A stretch of DNA of 64,000 nucleotides from an uncultured Devosia sp. (lineage in GTDB: Bacteria; Pseudomonadota; Alphaproteobacteria; Rhizobiales; Devosiaceae). This document shows positions 33,340-41,838 of the stretch, piece by piece; positions within the stretch are counted from its first letter, which is position 1, and every line of letters starts with the position of its first letter. Location: positions 330,545-394,544 of the forward strand of contig NZ_CAMLHM010000001.1 of assembly GCF_946479885.1 (NCBI RefSeq), given 5' to 3'. Below the pieces are notes generated by a model, which saw only the letters and a list, made by a program, of their open reading frames with translations, did no database searches and was not told the DNA's origin. The position numbers and the translations under genes are program-made.

Positions 33340-35088
33340 ATGAACAAGGCCGACCGGCTGATTTCACTGGCCGAGGCATCGCGGCGGGCCAGCGGCATCC
33401 TGGCGCGCGGCGCCAGCAGCGAGCTCGAGACCGGTGCCGCACCCACCTTCGAGGACCTCACGGAAGTGCTGCACTTCGCGCTGGGCGATGGCCGCATCTG
33501 GCTCAACGACCAGCGCGTGGTGCTGATGCAATCCTCCGTGCTGGGCCGCATTCGCGAGGAGATCATCGATGCCTTCGGCACTGACACGGCACGCGCCATG
33601 TTCATGCGCATCGGCTACATGCAGGGCGTGCGCGACGCCGAGCTGATCCAGAAGCGCTGGCCGCAGGAGGACCTGACCCACGCCCTCGCCGCCGGGCCGC
33701 GCGTCCATACGCTCGAAGGGTTCGTCAAGGTCACGACCAAGCATTTCGAGTTCGACAGCGACAAGGGCACCTATTTCGGCGAATTCCGCTGGGACGATTC
33801 CTCCGAGGCCGCCGAACATCTGGCCAGCTACGGCGTTTCCACCCAGCCCGTCTGCTGGCTGCAAACCGGCTACCCCTCGGGCTATACCAGCAAGCTCTTC
33901 GGCAAGCCGGTCTTCTTCCGCGAAACCGAATGCGCCGGCATGGGCGCCAAGCATTGCACGGTGATCGGCCAGAATGCCGAAGCCTGGGAAAAGGACGCGC
34001 CGGAGCGCGAGTATTTTGGCCTGCAGTGGAAGAACCGCCGCACCTATGCGTCGCGGGCGCCCGAGGCGAGCCCGGTGGACGACGTGCCAGCGCCCGATGC
34101 GACGGGCAGTGTGGCAGTGGGCGTTTCCGCCGCCTTCATGCGCACACGCCATTTGCTGCAAAAGGTGGCGGTGACCGATGCCACCGTGCTGTTTGTCGGC
34201 GAATCCGGCGTCGGCAAGGAGCTGTTCTCGCGGCAACTGCATGAACTGAGCCGGCGGGCCGACGGGCCATTCGTCGCCATCAACTGCGCCGCCATCCCCG
34301 ACAATCTGGTGGAATCAGAACTGTTCGGCGTCGAGAAGGGCGCCTATACCGGCGCCACCAGCTCGCGGCCCGGCTATTTCGAGCGGGCGGCAGGGGGAAC
34401 GCTGTTTCTCGACGAAGTGTCCTCGCTGGCCTATTCGGCGCAGGGCAAGCTGCTGCGCGCCTTGCAGGAACGCGAGATCGAGCGCGTCGGCGGCAGCAAG
34501 ACGATTCCGGTGGATGTGCGCATCGTCGCCGCATCCAATGTGGATCTCGCCACCGAAGTGACCCAAGGCCGGCTGCGGCAGGACCTCTATTTCCGCCTCT
34601 GCGTCTTCCCGGTGGCCATTCCGCCGCTGCGCGAGCGGCGCGATGACATTCCGCTGCTGATGGCGCATTTCCTGCGGCTCTATTCGACCCGCCATGGGCG
34701 CAAGATCCGCGGCTTCACCCGGCGGGCCACGGAAGCCCTGCTGAAATACGACTATCCGGGCAATATCCGCGAATTGCAGAACCTGATCGAGCGCGGCACG
34801 GTCTATGCCGACGAGGACGGCCATATCGATGTCGTGCACCTGTTCAGCGGCTCCGAGCTGCTGCCGCCCTTTTCGGTTCGATTGTCGGAAGATGGCCGGT
34901 TGGACCAGCGGCCCTTCGCCGATACGGCACCCCAGGCGGAGGGCGGCTCATTCAAGGACATGGAGCGAGCCATCTACCGCGCCGCCCTCGATCGCAACGC
35001 CGGCAACGTGTCGGCCGCCGCCCGCGACCTCAAACTCACCCGCGCCAGCCTTGACTACCGACTAGGTAAGCTCGGCCTAACGTCGTAA
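33340..35088 (+). CDS. Sigma54-dependent transcriptional activator, XylR/DmpR type
   Basis: A 582-residue activator in three parts. Residues about 25-210 form an XylR_N sensor followed by a V4R segment ([12 protein letters not shown]), the unit that binds aromatic effectors directly in XylR and DmpR. The AAA+ domain has Walker A GESGVGKE (287-294), the sigma54-contacting loop GAYTGA (334-339), Walker B GTLFLDEV and the arginine finger region RQDLYFRL. A Fis-type helix-turn-helix closes the protein ([20 protein letters not shown]). GAGGAGG supports ATG 33340. It diverges from the catabolic operon it presumably controls. Confidence 0.93.
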   Translation: MNKADRLISLAEASRRASGILARGASSELETGAAPTFEDLTEVLHFALGDGRIWLNDQRVVLMQSSVLGRIREEIIDAFGTDTARAMFMRIGYMQGVRDAELIQKRWPQEDLTHALAAGPRVHTLEGFVKVTTKHFEFDSDKGTYFGEFRWDDSSEAAEHLASYGVSTQPVCWLQTGYPSGYTSKLFGKPVFFRETECAGMGAKHCTVIGQNAEAWEKDAPEREYFGLQWKNRRTYASRAPEASPVDDVPAPDATGSVAVGVSAAFMRTRHLLQKVAVTDATVLFVGESGVGKELFSRQLHELSRRADGPFVAINCAAIPDNLVESELFGVEKGAYTGATSSRPGYFERAAGGTLFLDEVSSLAYSAQGKLLRALQEREIERVGGSKTIPVDVRIVAASNVDLATEVTQGRLRQDLYFRLCVFPVAIPPLRERRDDIPLLMAHFLRLYSTRHGRKIRGFTRRATEALLKYDYPGNIRELQNLIERGTVYADEDGHIDVVHLFSGSELLPPFSVRLSEDGRLDQRPFADTAPQAEGGSFKDMERAIYRAALDRNAGNVSAAARDLKLTRASLDYRLGKLGLTS

Positions 35089-35185
35089 CGCCCGGGGCGA
35101 AGGCCTTTACAACCCTCGCTCACGGCTATAAGAATAGGACTTAATTCCGAACTTAAGACATCTTTCCTTCTCTGAGTATTTTGCC

Positions 35186-35827
35186 ATGCTGTCACACAGA
35201 GCTATCTGGGACGGGATTGATGCCCTCGCGCGTCGGCATGGCCATTCGGTTTCGGCCCTGGCCAAGCTGGCGGGGCTCGATGCGACGGCCTTCAACGTCT
35301 CCAAGCGCATCAGCAAGGACGGCCGCGAGCGCTGGCCCTCGACCGAGAGCATTTCCAAGATCCTCGATGCCACCGGAGAGAGCTTTGACTCCTTCCTCAC
35401 GGGCACGGGCGCGTTCCTGCAAATGAATGACAACCAGCCGCACCGCACGGTTCCCCTGCTTGGCCTGGCGCAGGCGGGCACCGGTGGCTTCTTCGACAGC
35501 GCCGGCTTTCCAGCCGGCCAGGGCTGGGACGAGATCGCCCTGCCCTCGCCCGGCGAAGGCGGCATTTACGCGCTCGAAGTCCAGGGCGACTCGATGGAGC
35601 CGCTCTATCGCGAGGGCGACCGCATCGTGGTCTCGCCCACCGAGCAGGTCAGGCGCGGCGACCGAGTGGTGGTCAAGACGCGTGATGGCGAGGTGATGGC
35701 CAAGATACTCGCCCGGCAGACCGGTCGGCAGATCGAACTGCATTCGCTTAACCAGGCCTATGAGCCGCGCATCTTTGACCTGGCCGAGGTGGAGTGGATC
35801 GCGCGGATCATCTGGGCCAGCCAGTGA
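35186..35827 (+). CDS. S24/LexA-like repressor with N-terminal helix-turn-helix
   Basis: A 213-residue regulator. The N-terminus is an XRE-like DNA-binding domain (SVSALAKLAGLDATAFNVSKR). The C-terminal S24 domain has the catalytic Ser in VQGDSMEPLYREGD and the Lys in GEVMAKIL, so it may cleave itself at an Ala-Gly site such as AQAGTGG in response to stress. Similar stand-alone proteins are common in Hyphomicrobiales chromosomes and do not imply a prophage. No strong ribosome-binding site is visible. An imperfect dyad CTTAA-N8-TTAAG (35140-35157) lies upstream. Its stop overlaps the next gene. Confidence 0.87.
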   Translation: MLSHRAIWDGIDALARRHGHSVSALAKLAGLDATAFNVSKRISKDGRERWPSTESISKILDATGESFDSFLTGTGAFLQMNDNQPHRTVPLLGLAQAGTGGFFDSAGFPAGQGWDEIALPSPGEGGIYALEVQGDSMEPLYREGDRIVVSPTEQVRRGDRVVVKTRDGEVMAKILARQTGRQIELHSLNQAYEPRIFDLAEVEWIARIIWASQ

Positions 35828-36276
35828 CGCGTGTCGCGCCTATGGCAGCGGCGGACGCTGCGGCCTGGGTGGCGATGCGGCAGGCCCTGTGGCCGAACGG
35901 CGGCGACCGGGGCACGCATGCAGAGGATGTGGCGCTGCTATTGGCCGACCCGGGTGACACCGTGAACCTGATGGCCCGTGACGCGGGCGGAGACGCTGTC
36001 GGCTTTGCCGAAGCCAGCCTGCGACACGACTATGTCAACGGCTGCGACACCTCGCCGGTGGCGTTCCTCGAGGGCATCTATGTAGCGCCCGGGGCCCGCA
36101 GACAGGGTGTCGCCCGGGCGTTGGTGGCGGCGGTGCAGGCATGGGCGCTGGCGCAAGGCTGCAGCGAATTGGCGTCGGATGCGGCCCTGGACAATCTGGG
36201 CAGCCACAAAATGCACGACGCGCTCGGCTTCGTGGAAACCCAGCGCGTCGTTTACTTCCGCAAGGTGCTGGACTAG
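35824..36276 (+). CDS. GNAT acetyltransferase, aminoglycoside 6'-N-acetyltransferase-like
   Basis: A 150-residue GNAT enzyme. AWVAMRQALWPNGG near the start, FLEGIYVAPGARRQGVARALV (the acetyl-CoA site) and the C-terminal LASDAALDNLGSHKMHDALGF with VVYFRKVL all match AAC(6')-I aminoglycoside acetyltransferases. Whether it confers resistance is unknown; chromosomal relatives may have other substrates. The start is GTG at 35824, overlapping the S24 repressor stop (GTGA), so it is translated with that regulator. Its stop converges with the next minus-strand gene as CTAG. Confidence 0.85.
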   Translation: MTRVAPMAAADAAAWVAMRQALWPNGGDRGTHAEDVALLLADPGDTVNLMARDAGGDAVGFAEASLRHDYVNGCDTSPVAFLEGIYVAPGARRQGVARALVAAVQAWALAQGCSELASDAALDNLGSHKMHDALGFVETQRVVYFRKVLD

Positions 36277-36653
36277 CGGCAGCCGGCCCGGCTGAACATG
36301 TCGGCGATGATGATCGGCGTGGCGGCGGTCTCAGGCCATTTCGACTGGTCCGGCGCCGCAGCCGACAGTGCCGCCACCGCGACATTCTCATCGAGATTGA
36401 ACGCATTGGTGCAGTGGACCGAGTCGGCGCCTCGCCGCTGCGCCTCCGCCATCATCAGTCCGGTCGCTTCACCGACGCCGGCCAGATAGGCGATGACCGT
36501 GGTGCGCGCGGCAGGATCGGACTTGGCCAAGGTGACCATTTCGAGCACCTGGGCGACCGAGACCTGCCCATTGCTGGTGCTCGGTGCGGCTTGGGCAGTC
36601 CCCGATATGGCAAGCATGGCCATGGCGGCAAAGGCGGGAAAGAGGAGACGCAT
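36273..36653 (-). CDS. Small secreted protein, possibly Rap1a/Tai-like
   Basis: A 126-residue protein with a clear signal peptide (cut near residue 22, SGTAQA). The mature part is helical, with VAQVLEMVTLAKSD, VIAYLAGVGEATGLMM, one Cys in VHCTNAFN and one at the C-terminus (RAGCR) that could form a disulfide. The AYLAGVGEA helix, mid Cys and terminal Cys recall the Rap1a/Tai immunity-protein fold, but similarity is weak and no toxin is encoded nearby. Function unknown. The upstream region is AT-rich and shared with the DUF2975 gene. Confidence 0.7.
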   Translation of the reverse strand: MRLLFPAFAAMAMLAISGTAQAAPSTSNGQVSVAQVLEMVTLAKSDPAARTTVIAYLAGVGEATGLMMAEAQRRGADSVHCTNAFNLDENVAVAALSAAAPDQSKWPETAATPIIIADMFSRAGCR

Positions 36654-36762
36654 GCGGAATATCCTTTGTCGTTCTGCGATATCGTAATATTCTTTTGCAG
36701 AATTTTCTTATTGTCAAACGATAATTATTCAACTACCTCTTCGTCATCACGGAGGATCCACG
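36654..36762. promoter_or_regulatory. AT-rich divergent promoter region
   Basis: A 109-bp gap between the secreted protein and the DUF2975 gene. It is much richer in A and T than its surroundings (for example TCGTAATATTC and ACGATAATTATTC), consistent with promoters for both strands. GGAGG precedes the plus-strand start at 36763. Confidence 0.4.
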
Positions 36763-37350
36763 ATGATCGACATCAAGACCGAACCCCTGCTCGTCGGCCA
36801 AATCACCGGCATCAGCATTCCGCTTGCCGCCCGCACCGCGCTGCTGTTCCGCATATTGGCCGTGCTTGCCGCGACGCTGGCCGCCCTGCTGCCGCTGGCG
36901 GTGGCGCTCTATTGGCTGGTGATCGACCGGGAGGGCGTATTGAGCCAGACCGGCTTTGCGCCCGAAGTCATGCCGGTGTTCGACGCACCATTGCGCTTTC
37001 TGGCGATCCTGGTCTCGGTGCTGACTGTTGCGCCGCTGGCCTGGGGGCTGCTCCGGCTCCGGGTCTGTTTCGGCCAATTCGCCCACGGCCGGCCGTTCGC
37101 GGCGCGGGGCATTGCCGGCTTGCGGGATTTTGCCGTCGGCATGGGTCTGGCGGTCATTGCCAAACCGATCGGCTTTACCCTGCTGACGCTGCTGCTGAGC
37201 TGGAACGCACCCGCCGGCATGCGGCAACTGGCCGTGCAGATCGATAGCGATACGCTGATCATGGCGCTGTTTGCGGCCACGGTGGCATCTCTGGCCTGGG
37301 CTATGGAGAAAGCCGCCGCAATTGCCGAAGAAAACAGCCAGTTCGTGTGA
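36763..37350 (+). CDS. DUF2975 membrane protein
   Basis: A 195-residue protein with four hydrophobic segments (about 25-50, 78-97, 120-145 and 165-185) and short loops, matching DUF2975. FGQFAHGRPFAARGIAGLRDFAVGMGL is the conserved cytoplasmic segment. Members are usually encoded just before a small XRE-type regulator, as here, and may act as a membrane partner or sensor for it; this is not established. GGAGG lies 8 bases before the ATG. The stop overlaps the regulator start (GTGA). Confidence 0.85.
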   Translation: MIDIKTEPLLVGQITGISIPLAARTALLFRILAVLAATLAALLPLAVALYWLVIDREGVLSQTGFAPEVMPVFDAPLRFLAILVSVLTVAPLAWGLLRLRVCFGQFAHGRPFAARGIAGLRDFAVGMGLAVIAKPIGFTLLTLLLSWNAPAGMRQLAVQIDSDTLIMALFAATVASLAWAMEKAAAIAEENSQFV

Positions 37351-37580
37351 CCATCATGGGGATCAAGGTCAATCTTGCCGTCATGCTGGCCAGGCGCAAC
37401 GTCAAGTCCAAGGACCTGGCGGAGTATATCGGCATCACCGAGGCCAACCTGTCGCTGCTGAAGCAGGGCAAGGTCAAGGGCATCCGCTTCGACACGCTCG
37501 ATGCCATCTGCCGCTATCTCGAGTGCCAGCCCGGCGACATTCTCGAGCACGACGCGGCAGCGGTCCAGGCCGCGGATTAG
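37347..37580 (+). CDS. Small XRE-family regulator (YozG-like)
   Basis: A 77-residue single-domain helix-turn-helix protein. IKVNLAVMLARRNVKSKDLAEYIGITEANLSLLKQGKVKGIRFDTL is the complete DNA-binding fold, and CRYLECQPGDILE is the closing helix typical of YozG-like proteins. GTG at 37347 overlaps the DUF2975 stop; an ATG three codons later (37356) is also possible. Probably controls its own operon. Confidence 0.9.
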   Translation: MTIMGIKVNLAVMLARRNVKSKDLAEYIGITEANLSLLKQGKVKGIRFDTLDAICRYLECQPGDILEHDAAAVQAAD

Positions 37581-37652
37581 CTACCGGCCCTGGTTGGCCG
37601 GTGTCGTGGCGTGGCGCATGATTTCGTAGTCCATGCGCCACGCCATTCCGTC

Positions 37653-39263
37653 TCAGGCGAGCAGTTTGCCCGCCAGGGCTTCGGCGATGAGCTTGCGGGT
37701 CTCGGCGACGCCGAACAGAGCGATGAACGAGCCGAAGCGCGGCCCCTGGTCCTCGCCCAGCAGCACCTGATAGATAGCCTTGAACCAGTCCCGCAGCGGC
37801 TCGAACTTGTGGGCGTTGCCGACGGCATAGACGACATCCTGCAGCGCGCTGCCATCGGTGGAGCCTTCATAGGCAGCCAGTTGGTCGTGCAGGTCCTGCA
37901 AGGCAGCGCGCTCCTGCTCGGTCGGGGCGCGGTAGGTCTTGAGCGGCTTCACCTTGTCGTTGAAGTAGCGCACGGCATAGCCGGCCAGACGGTCGATCTC
38001 GGGATGGGTCTGGGCCGTCGCGCCATGCAGGTAGCGCGAGATGAAGCCCCACATGACCTTGGTGTCCTGCGCATTGGCAGTCGCCACCAGGTTGAGCAGC
38101 AGCGCGAAGCTCAGCGGCACGTCCGGGTTCGGCACGGCGCCGTAATGGACGTGGAAGACCGGGTTTTCCAGCCGCGCAGCAACGTCCTGTTCCTGGTAGC
38201 CGGCGATGAAGCTGTAATATTCGTCGACCGCGCGCGGGATGACGTCGAAATGCAGCCGCTTGGCGGTGCGGGGCTTCTGGAACATGTAGAGCCCCAGGCT
38301 CTCCGTGCCAGCATAGGTCAGCCACTCGTCGATGGTCAGGCCATTGCCCTTGGACTTGGAAATCTTCTGACCCTCGGAATCGAGGAACAGCTCGAACACA
38401 TAATGTTCGGGCGCCTTGCCGCCGAGGATTTCGCAGATCTTGTCATAGACATGGGCGTTGGTCTGGTGGTCCTTGCCGAACATCTCGAAATCGACATCGA
38501 GGGCGGCCCAGCGCATGCCGAAGTCCGGCTTCCACTGCATCTTCACGTGACCGCCGGTGACCGGCACGGTGGTGTCGCGGCCGTCTTCGTCCGTGAAGGT
38601 CACCGTGCCGTTCTTGGCATCGACTTCCTTCATCGGCACATAGAGCACCCGCCCCGATATCGGAGAGATCGGCAGGAACGGTGAATAGGTGGCCTGACGC
38701 TCTGCACCGAGCGTGGGCAGCATCACGTTCATGATGTCGTCATAGCGCTCGGCGGCGCGGCGCAGCACGGCGTCGAACTTGCCAGACTTGTAGTAGTCGG
38801 TGGCGCTGGCAAATTCGTAGTCGAACCCGAAGGTATCGAGGAACCGGCGCAGCATGGCGTTGTTGTGCGCCCCGAAGCTGTCGAACTCGTTGGTCCACGG
38901 GTCGGGGACCGAAGTCAGCGGCTTCTGGAGATGGATCTCCATCGCCTCCTTGGAGGGCACGGTATCCGGAATCTTGCGCATGCCGTCGAGATCGTCGGAG
39001 AAGCACAGCAGGCGGGTCGGGATCTGGTCGCGGGTCAGCAGGCGGAAGGCGGTGCGCACCATGGTGGTGCGCGCCACTTCGCCGAAGGTGCCGATATGGG
39101 GCAGGCCCGAGGGGCCGTAGCCAGTTTCGAACAGGGCCTCGCCCTTGCCCGATTTCTCCAGCCGCTTGACCAGTTTCCGGGCTTCCTCAAACGGCCAGGC
39201 GCGGGCAGTCTGGGCAGCTTCAAAGAACGCGGGATCGAGCGGGGGCAACAGAGCGGGCGACAA
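37653..39263 (-). CDS. lysK: Lysyl-tRNA synthetase, class I
   Basis: Charges tRNA-Lys. This is the archaeal-type class I enzyme that replaces class II LysS in many alphaproteobacteria. The Rossmann signature PHIG is at 55-58 (GLPHIGTF) and KISKS at 300-304 ([11 protein letters not shown]). The helical anticodon-binding C-terminus follows. At 536 residues the length is normal. I chose TTG at 39263 because AAAGG lies at the right distance and homologs start [16 protein letters not shown]; an in-frame ATG at 39344 would add 27 residues. The only lysyl-tRNA synthetase in this window. Confidence 0.93.
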   Translation of the reverse strand: MSPALLPPLDPAFFEAAQTARAWPFEEARKLVKRLEKSGKGEALFETGYGPSGLPHIGTFGEVARTTMVRTAFRLLTRDQIPTRLLCFSDDLDGMRKIPDTVPSKEAMEIHLQKPLTSVPDPWTNEFDSFGAHNNAMLRRFLDTFGFDYEFASATDYYKSGKFDAVLRRAAERYDDIMNVMLPTLGAERQATYSPFLPISPISGRVLYVPMKEVDAKNGTVTFTDEDGRDTTVPVTGGHVKMQWKPDFGMRWAALDVDFEMFGKDHQTNAHVYDKICEILGGKAPEHYVFELFLDSEGQKISKSKGNGLTIDEWLTYAGTESLGLYMFQKPRTAKRLHFDVIPRAVDEYYSFIAGYQEQDVAARLENPVFHVHYGAVPNPDVPLSFALLLNLVATANAQDTKVMWGFISRYLHGATAQTHPEIDRLAGYAVRYFNDKVKPLKTYRAPTEQERAALQDLHDQLAAYEGSTDGSALQDVVYAVGNAHKFEPLRDWFKAIYQVLLGEDQGPRFGSFIALFGVAETRKLIAEALAGKLLA

Positions 39264-39396
39264 GGTCTGGCCTTTCAGGAGGTGAAGCGGGTGTGTTGCA
39301 TCCAATGGGGCCAACGTCAACGTTTTCGGGGCCGGTCTTGCCAAGCACTCGCGACGCGCCTAGCTATCGATCATAGACCAGACCCGGGAATGCCTG

Positions 39397-39810
39397 ATGT
39401 CCAATGCTGCCCACGACGCCCTCATCCACCTGATGATCGTCGCTGCCTCGTCCGACAGCGCCATGACTGAAAAGGAACTGGTGCGCATTCAGACCCTGAT
39501 CGGGCGGCTGCCGGTGTTCGAAGGGTTTGACAAGAACCGGCTGGCTGCCGTGGCCAATGCCTGCGCCGACAAGCTCAACGGCCCCGGCGGACTGGACCAG
39601 GTGATCGACGACGCCATCGCCGTGTTGCCCAAGAAATTGCAGGACACGGCCTATGCCGTGGCCGTCGAAGTGGCCTCGGTCGACCTCTATCTCGAGCAGG
39701 AAGAGCTGCGCTTCCTCGAACTGCTGCGCGACAAGCTCGATCTCGACCGGCTGACCACTGCCGCCATCGAAGTGGCGGCGCGGGCGCGGCATCGGCGGAT
39801 GCCCAGCTAG
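39397..39810 (+). CDS. TerB-like tellurite resistance domain protein
   Basis: A 137-residue all-helical protein with the TerB pattern: an acidic N-terminal helix pair (LIHLMIVAASSDSAMTEKELVRI) and VASVDLYLEQEELRFLELLRDKLDLD, each carrying a D/E-rich turn that can bind metal. Proteins of this sort are mostly stand-alone cytosolic domains of unknown role and do not by themselves indicate tellurite resistance. Diverges from lysK. Confidence 0.82.
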   Translation: MSNAAHDALIHLMIVAASSDSAMTEKELVRIQTLIGRLPVFEGFDKNRLAAVANACADKLNGPGGLDQVIDDAIAVLPKKLQDTAYAVAVEVASVDLYLEQEELRFLELLRDKLDLDRLTTAAIEVAARARHRRMPS

Positions 39811-39824
39811 CCCATCCGCACTTT

Positions 39825-40484
39825 ATGGAAACGTCGCTCTACCAGCCGGTCAAAGCCTTCCTCGAAGCGGCCGGCTACGAGGTCAAGGGTGAGATCGGCA
39901 GTTGCGACCTGGTCGGGTTGAGCCCGTCCGACCCGCCAGTCGTGGTGGTGTGCGAGCTGAAGCTGACCTTCAATCTCGAGCTGATCCTGCAGGCCGTCGA
40001 CCGCGCGGCGATTGCCGACGAAGTCTGGATCGCCGCCAAAATTTCCAAGGGCAAGGGCCGCGAGGGCGACAAGCGCTATCGTGATCTGTGCCGCCGTCTT
40101 GGCATCGGCATGCTTGGTGTCACCGACCAGGGCATCGTCAGCGTCATCGTCAATTCCGTAACACCCATGCCGCGCACCAATCCGAAGCGGCGGTCGCGCC
40201 TGGTGCGCGAGCATCAGCGGCGGCGCGGTGATCCGACACTGGGCGGCAGCACGCGCAAGCCGATCATGACGGCGTATCGGCAGCAGGCCCTGACCTGCGC
40301 GGAGGCGCTGCTTGGCGGTCCGCTGCGACCCAGGGATATGCGACCCGCCGCGCCGGATGCCGGCAAGATCCTGCTCGGCAACGTCTATGGCTGGTTCGAG
40401 CGGGTCAGCAATGGCGTCTATCAGCTGACCGATGCCGGCCGCGTGGCCGTCGCGCAGCATCGCGCGCTGCACCCCACGGCGTGA
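39825..40484 (+). CDS. DUF2161 protein, PD-(D/E)XK nuclease-like
   Basis: A 219-residue protein. SLYQPVKAFLEAAGYEVKGEIGSCDLVGL followed by VVCELKLTFNLELILQAVDR has the D...ExK spacing of a PD-(D/E)XK phosphodiesterase core. A basic middle (PKRRSRLVREHQRRRGD) and a C-terminal winged-helix-like part (KILLGNVYGWFERVSNGVYQLTDAGR) follow. This is the DUF2161 family. DNA or RNA processing is likely from the fold but no substrate is known. Fourteen bases after the TerB-like gene. Confidence 0.82.
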   Translation: METSLYQPVKAFLEAAGYEVKGEIGSCDLVGLSPSDPPVVVVCELKLTFNLELILQAVDRAAIADEVWIAAKISKGKGREGDKRYRDLCRRLGIGMLGVTDQGIVSVIVNSVTPMPRTNPKRRSRLVREHQRRRGDPTLGGSTRKPIMTAYRQQALTCAEALLGGPLRPRDMRPAAPDAGKILLGNVYGWFERVSNGVYQLTDAGRVAVAQHRALHPTA

Positions 40485-40485
40485 T

Positions 40486-40890
40486 CTAGGCCCAGGCCCA
40501 GCCGAATGGCCGTCGGCACAGCCAATAGACCAACCCCGAGCCGAACCCGGCGCTCAGGAAGGCAGCGTGCTGGAGATCGGGGACGAACGGTTCGGTGAAA
40601 AGAACCATCGCCACATAGGCGACGAGAACGCCGAAAACCGAGTGGGTCAGCCAGTCACGCCGTCGCCACCACCGCATCAAGCCAATGGCAACCAGAAACG
40701 GCGCGGCCGCATACATGCCGGTGATCATAGCCCCCACGAGGACAAACTCGAGCAAGTCTTCCGGGTTGGATGTCGACCGACCCGGCCACAACGATATGAC
40801 ATTGTCGCACAGCACCACGAGGAACGGCGTCGCCAGCACAGCGGCGGCGTAGCAGCCCAGAACGATCAGAGCATGGCGTAGCCGGCTCAA
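40486..40890 (-). CDS. Small four-helix membrane protein, unknown
   Basis: A 134-residue protein with four hydrophobic stretches (about 7-28, 46-70, 80-98 and 107-126) and no recognisable family motif. The start is TTG at 40890, overlapping the stop of the upstream binding-protein gene (TTGA), so it is probably made from the same mRNA. A role beside the periplasmic binding protein is possible but not shown. Confidence 0.6.
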   Translation of the reverse strand: MSRLRHALIVLGCYAAAVLATPFLVVLCDNVISLWPGRSTSNPEDLLEFVLVGAMITGMYAAAPFLVAIGLMRWWRRRDWLTHSVFGVLVAYVAMVLFTEPFVPDLQHAAFLSAGFGSGLVYWLCRRPFGWAWA

Positions 40891-41687
40891 TAGAAGCCCA
40901 CCGGGAACCAGCGCAGGTACAGCTCGTCCAGCGCGCCATTGTCCTTGAGCTTGACCAGGGCCCAGTCGATGGCGTGACGCACCGCGTCATGGCCGGCGGG
41001 CACGGCAATGGACAGACCCTCGCCGAACAGGTTTGGCCGGAAATAGGGTTCGCCGGCAAAGCCGCAGCAGGTCAGGTTCTCGTTGAGCCAGAACGAGGCG
41101 CGCATGGCGTCACCGAAAAAAGCGTCGGCCTTGCCGTCCTCCACCGCCTCCAGCGCCGCGATCTCGCTGTCGAAACGCGCCAGGATCACGTCGGGCAGAT
41201 AGCGCGTGAGGAAGGTCTCGTGCGCACTGCCGGCACGCACCGAGACGGTCTTGCCGGCCAGCGCATTGGCGTCGAACACGCCGATATCGGTAGCGCGGGT
41301 GACGAAGCGACCGGGCAGCGCCAGATAGATCGACGAGAAGTCGAACAGTTCGCCGTTCTCCGGCGTCATGGCGAGCCCGGCGATCAGGGCGTCACCTTGG
41401 CTATCGCTGAGCGCGCTCGCCGCCTGCTCCCACGGCCAGGCCTGGATGGTGCAGGCGACATTGGCCTCGGCGCAGATGCGCTTGGCCAGGTCGATGTTGA
41501 AGCCGATCAGTTCGCCGGTGGAATCCCTGAAGTTGAAGGGCGGGAAATCGGCCGTGGTCAGGAAGCGAATGGCCGGCACGGGCGTCAGGCTGGGCAGGAT
41601 TTCGCGGGCGCTGGGATCGGTGTGATAGGGCAGCGCCTGGGCGAAGGCGGGGGCGGCGAAGAGGGCCAGGATGAGGGTGCAGAGCAT
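40887..41687 (-). CDS. Periplasmic amino-acid-type substrate-binding protein
   Basis: A 266-residue exported protein of the SBP_bac_3 family. The signal peptide is cut near AFA at residue 16. The mature part has FLTTADFPPFNFRDSTGELIGFNIDLAKRICAEA, the usual ligand-binding opening, then PWEQAASALSDSQGDALIAGLAMTPE and VSVRAGSAHETFL. Two Cys pairs are present (ANVACTIQ and LTCCGF). No permease or ATPase is adjacent, so it is an orphan binding protein. The longer open frame upstream translates repeat DNA, so ATG 41687 is preferred. Confidence 0.85.
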   Translation of the reverse strand: MLCTLILALFAAPAFAQALPYHTDPSAREILPSLTPVPAIRFLTTADFPPFNFRDSTGELIGFNIDLAKRICAEANVACTIQAWPWEQAASALSDSQGDALIAGLAMTPENGELFDFSSIYLALPGRFVTRATDIGVFDANALAGKTVSVRAGSAHETFLTRYLPDVILARFDSEIAALEAVEDGKADAFFGDAMRASFWLNENLTCCGFAGEPYFRPNLFGEGLSIAVPAGHDAVRHAIDWALVKLKDNGALDELYLRWFPVGFY

Positions 41688-41690
41688 ACG

Positions 41691-41814
41691 GCCCCACCCC
41701 CTCCTACCTCCCCCATCAGAGGGGGAGGTTTCTCTCCACTCCCGTCGCTCGATGCGGTCCAACCCACGGGGCGTCACCTCCCCTTTGATGGGGGAGGCTG
41801 GGAGGGGGTGGGGC
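41691..41814. repeat. MITE-like element with about 38-bp terminal inverted repeats
   Basis: The left end starts GCCCCACCCCCTCCTACCTC and the right end, read in reverse complement, starts GCCCCACCCCCTCCCAGCCT. The arms stay nearly identical for about 38 bases and enclose some 45 unrelated bases. No coding capacity. It sits between the binding-protein start and the metZ end. Confidence 0.7.
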
Positions 41815-41838
41815 AACGCGAACCGGACCATGATCGAC

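Noticed and set aside
35186..35827. S24 repressor as evidence of a prophage
   Set aside because: No integrase, terminase, capsid or tail genes are near, and codon use matches the neighbours.
39264..39344. Longer N-terminus for lysyl-tRNA synthetase
   Set aside because: The added 27 residues lack a ribosome-binding site and are not part of the conserved start; TTG 39263 has AAAGG at correct spacing. The longer form cannot be fully excluded.
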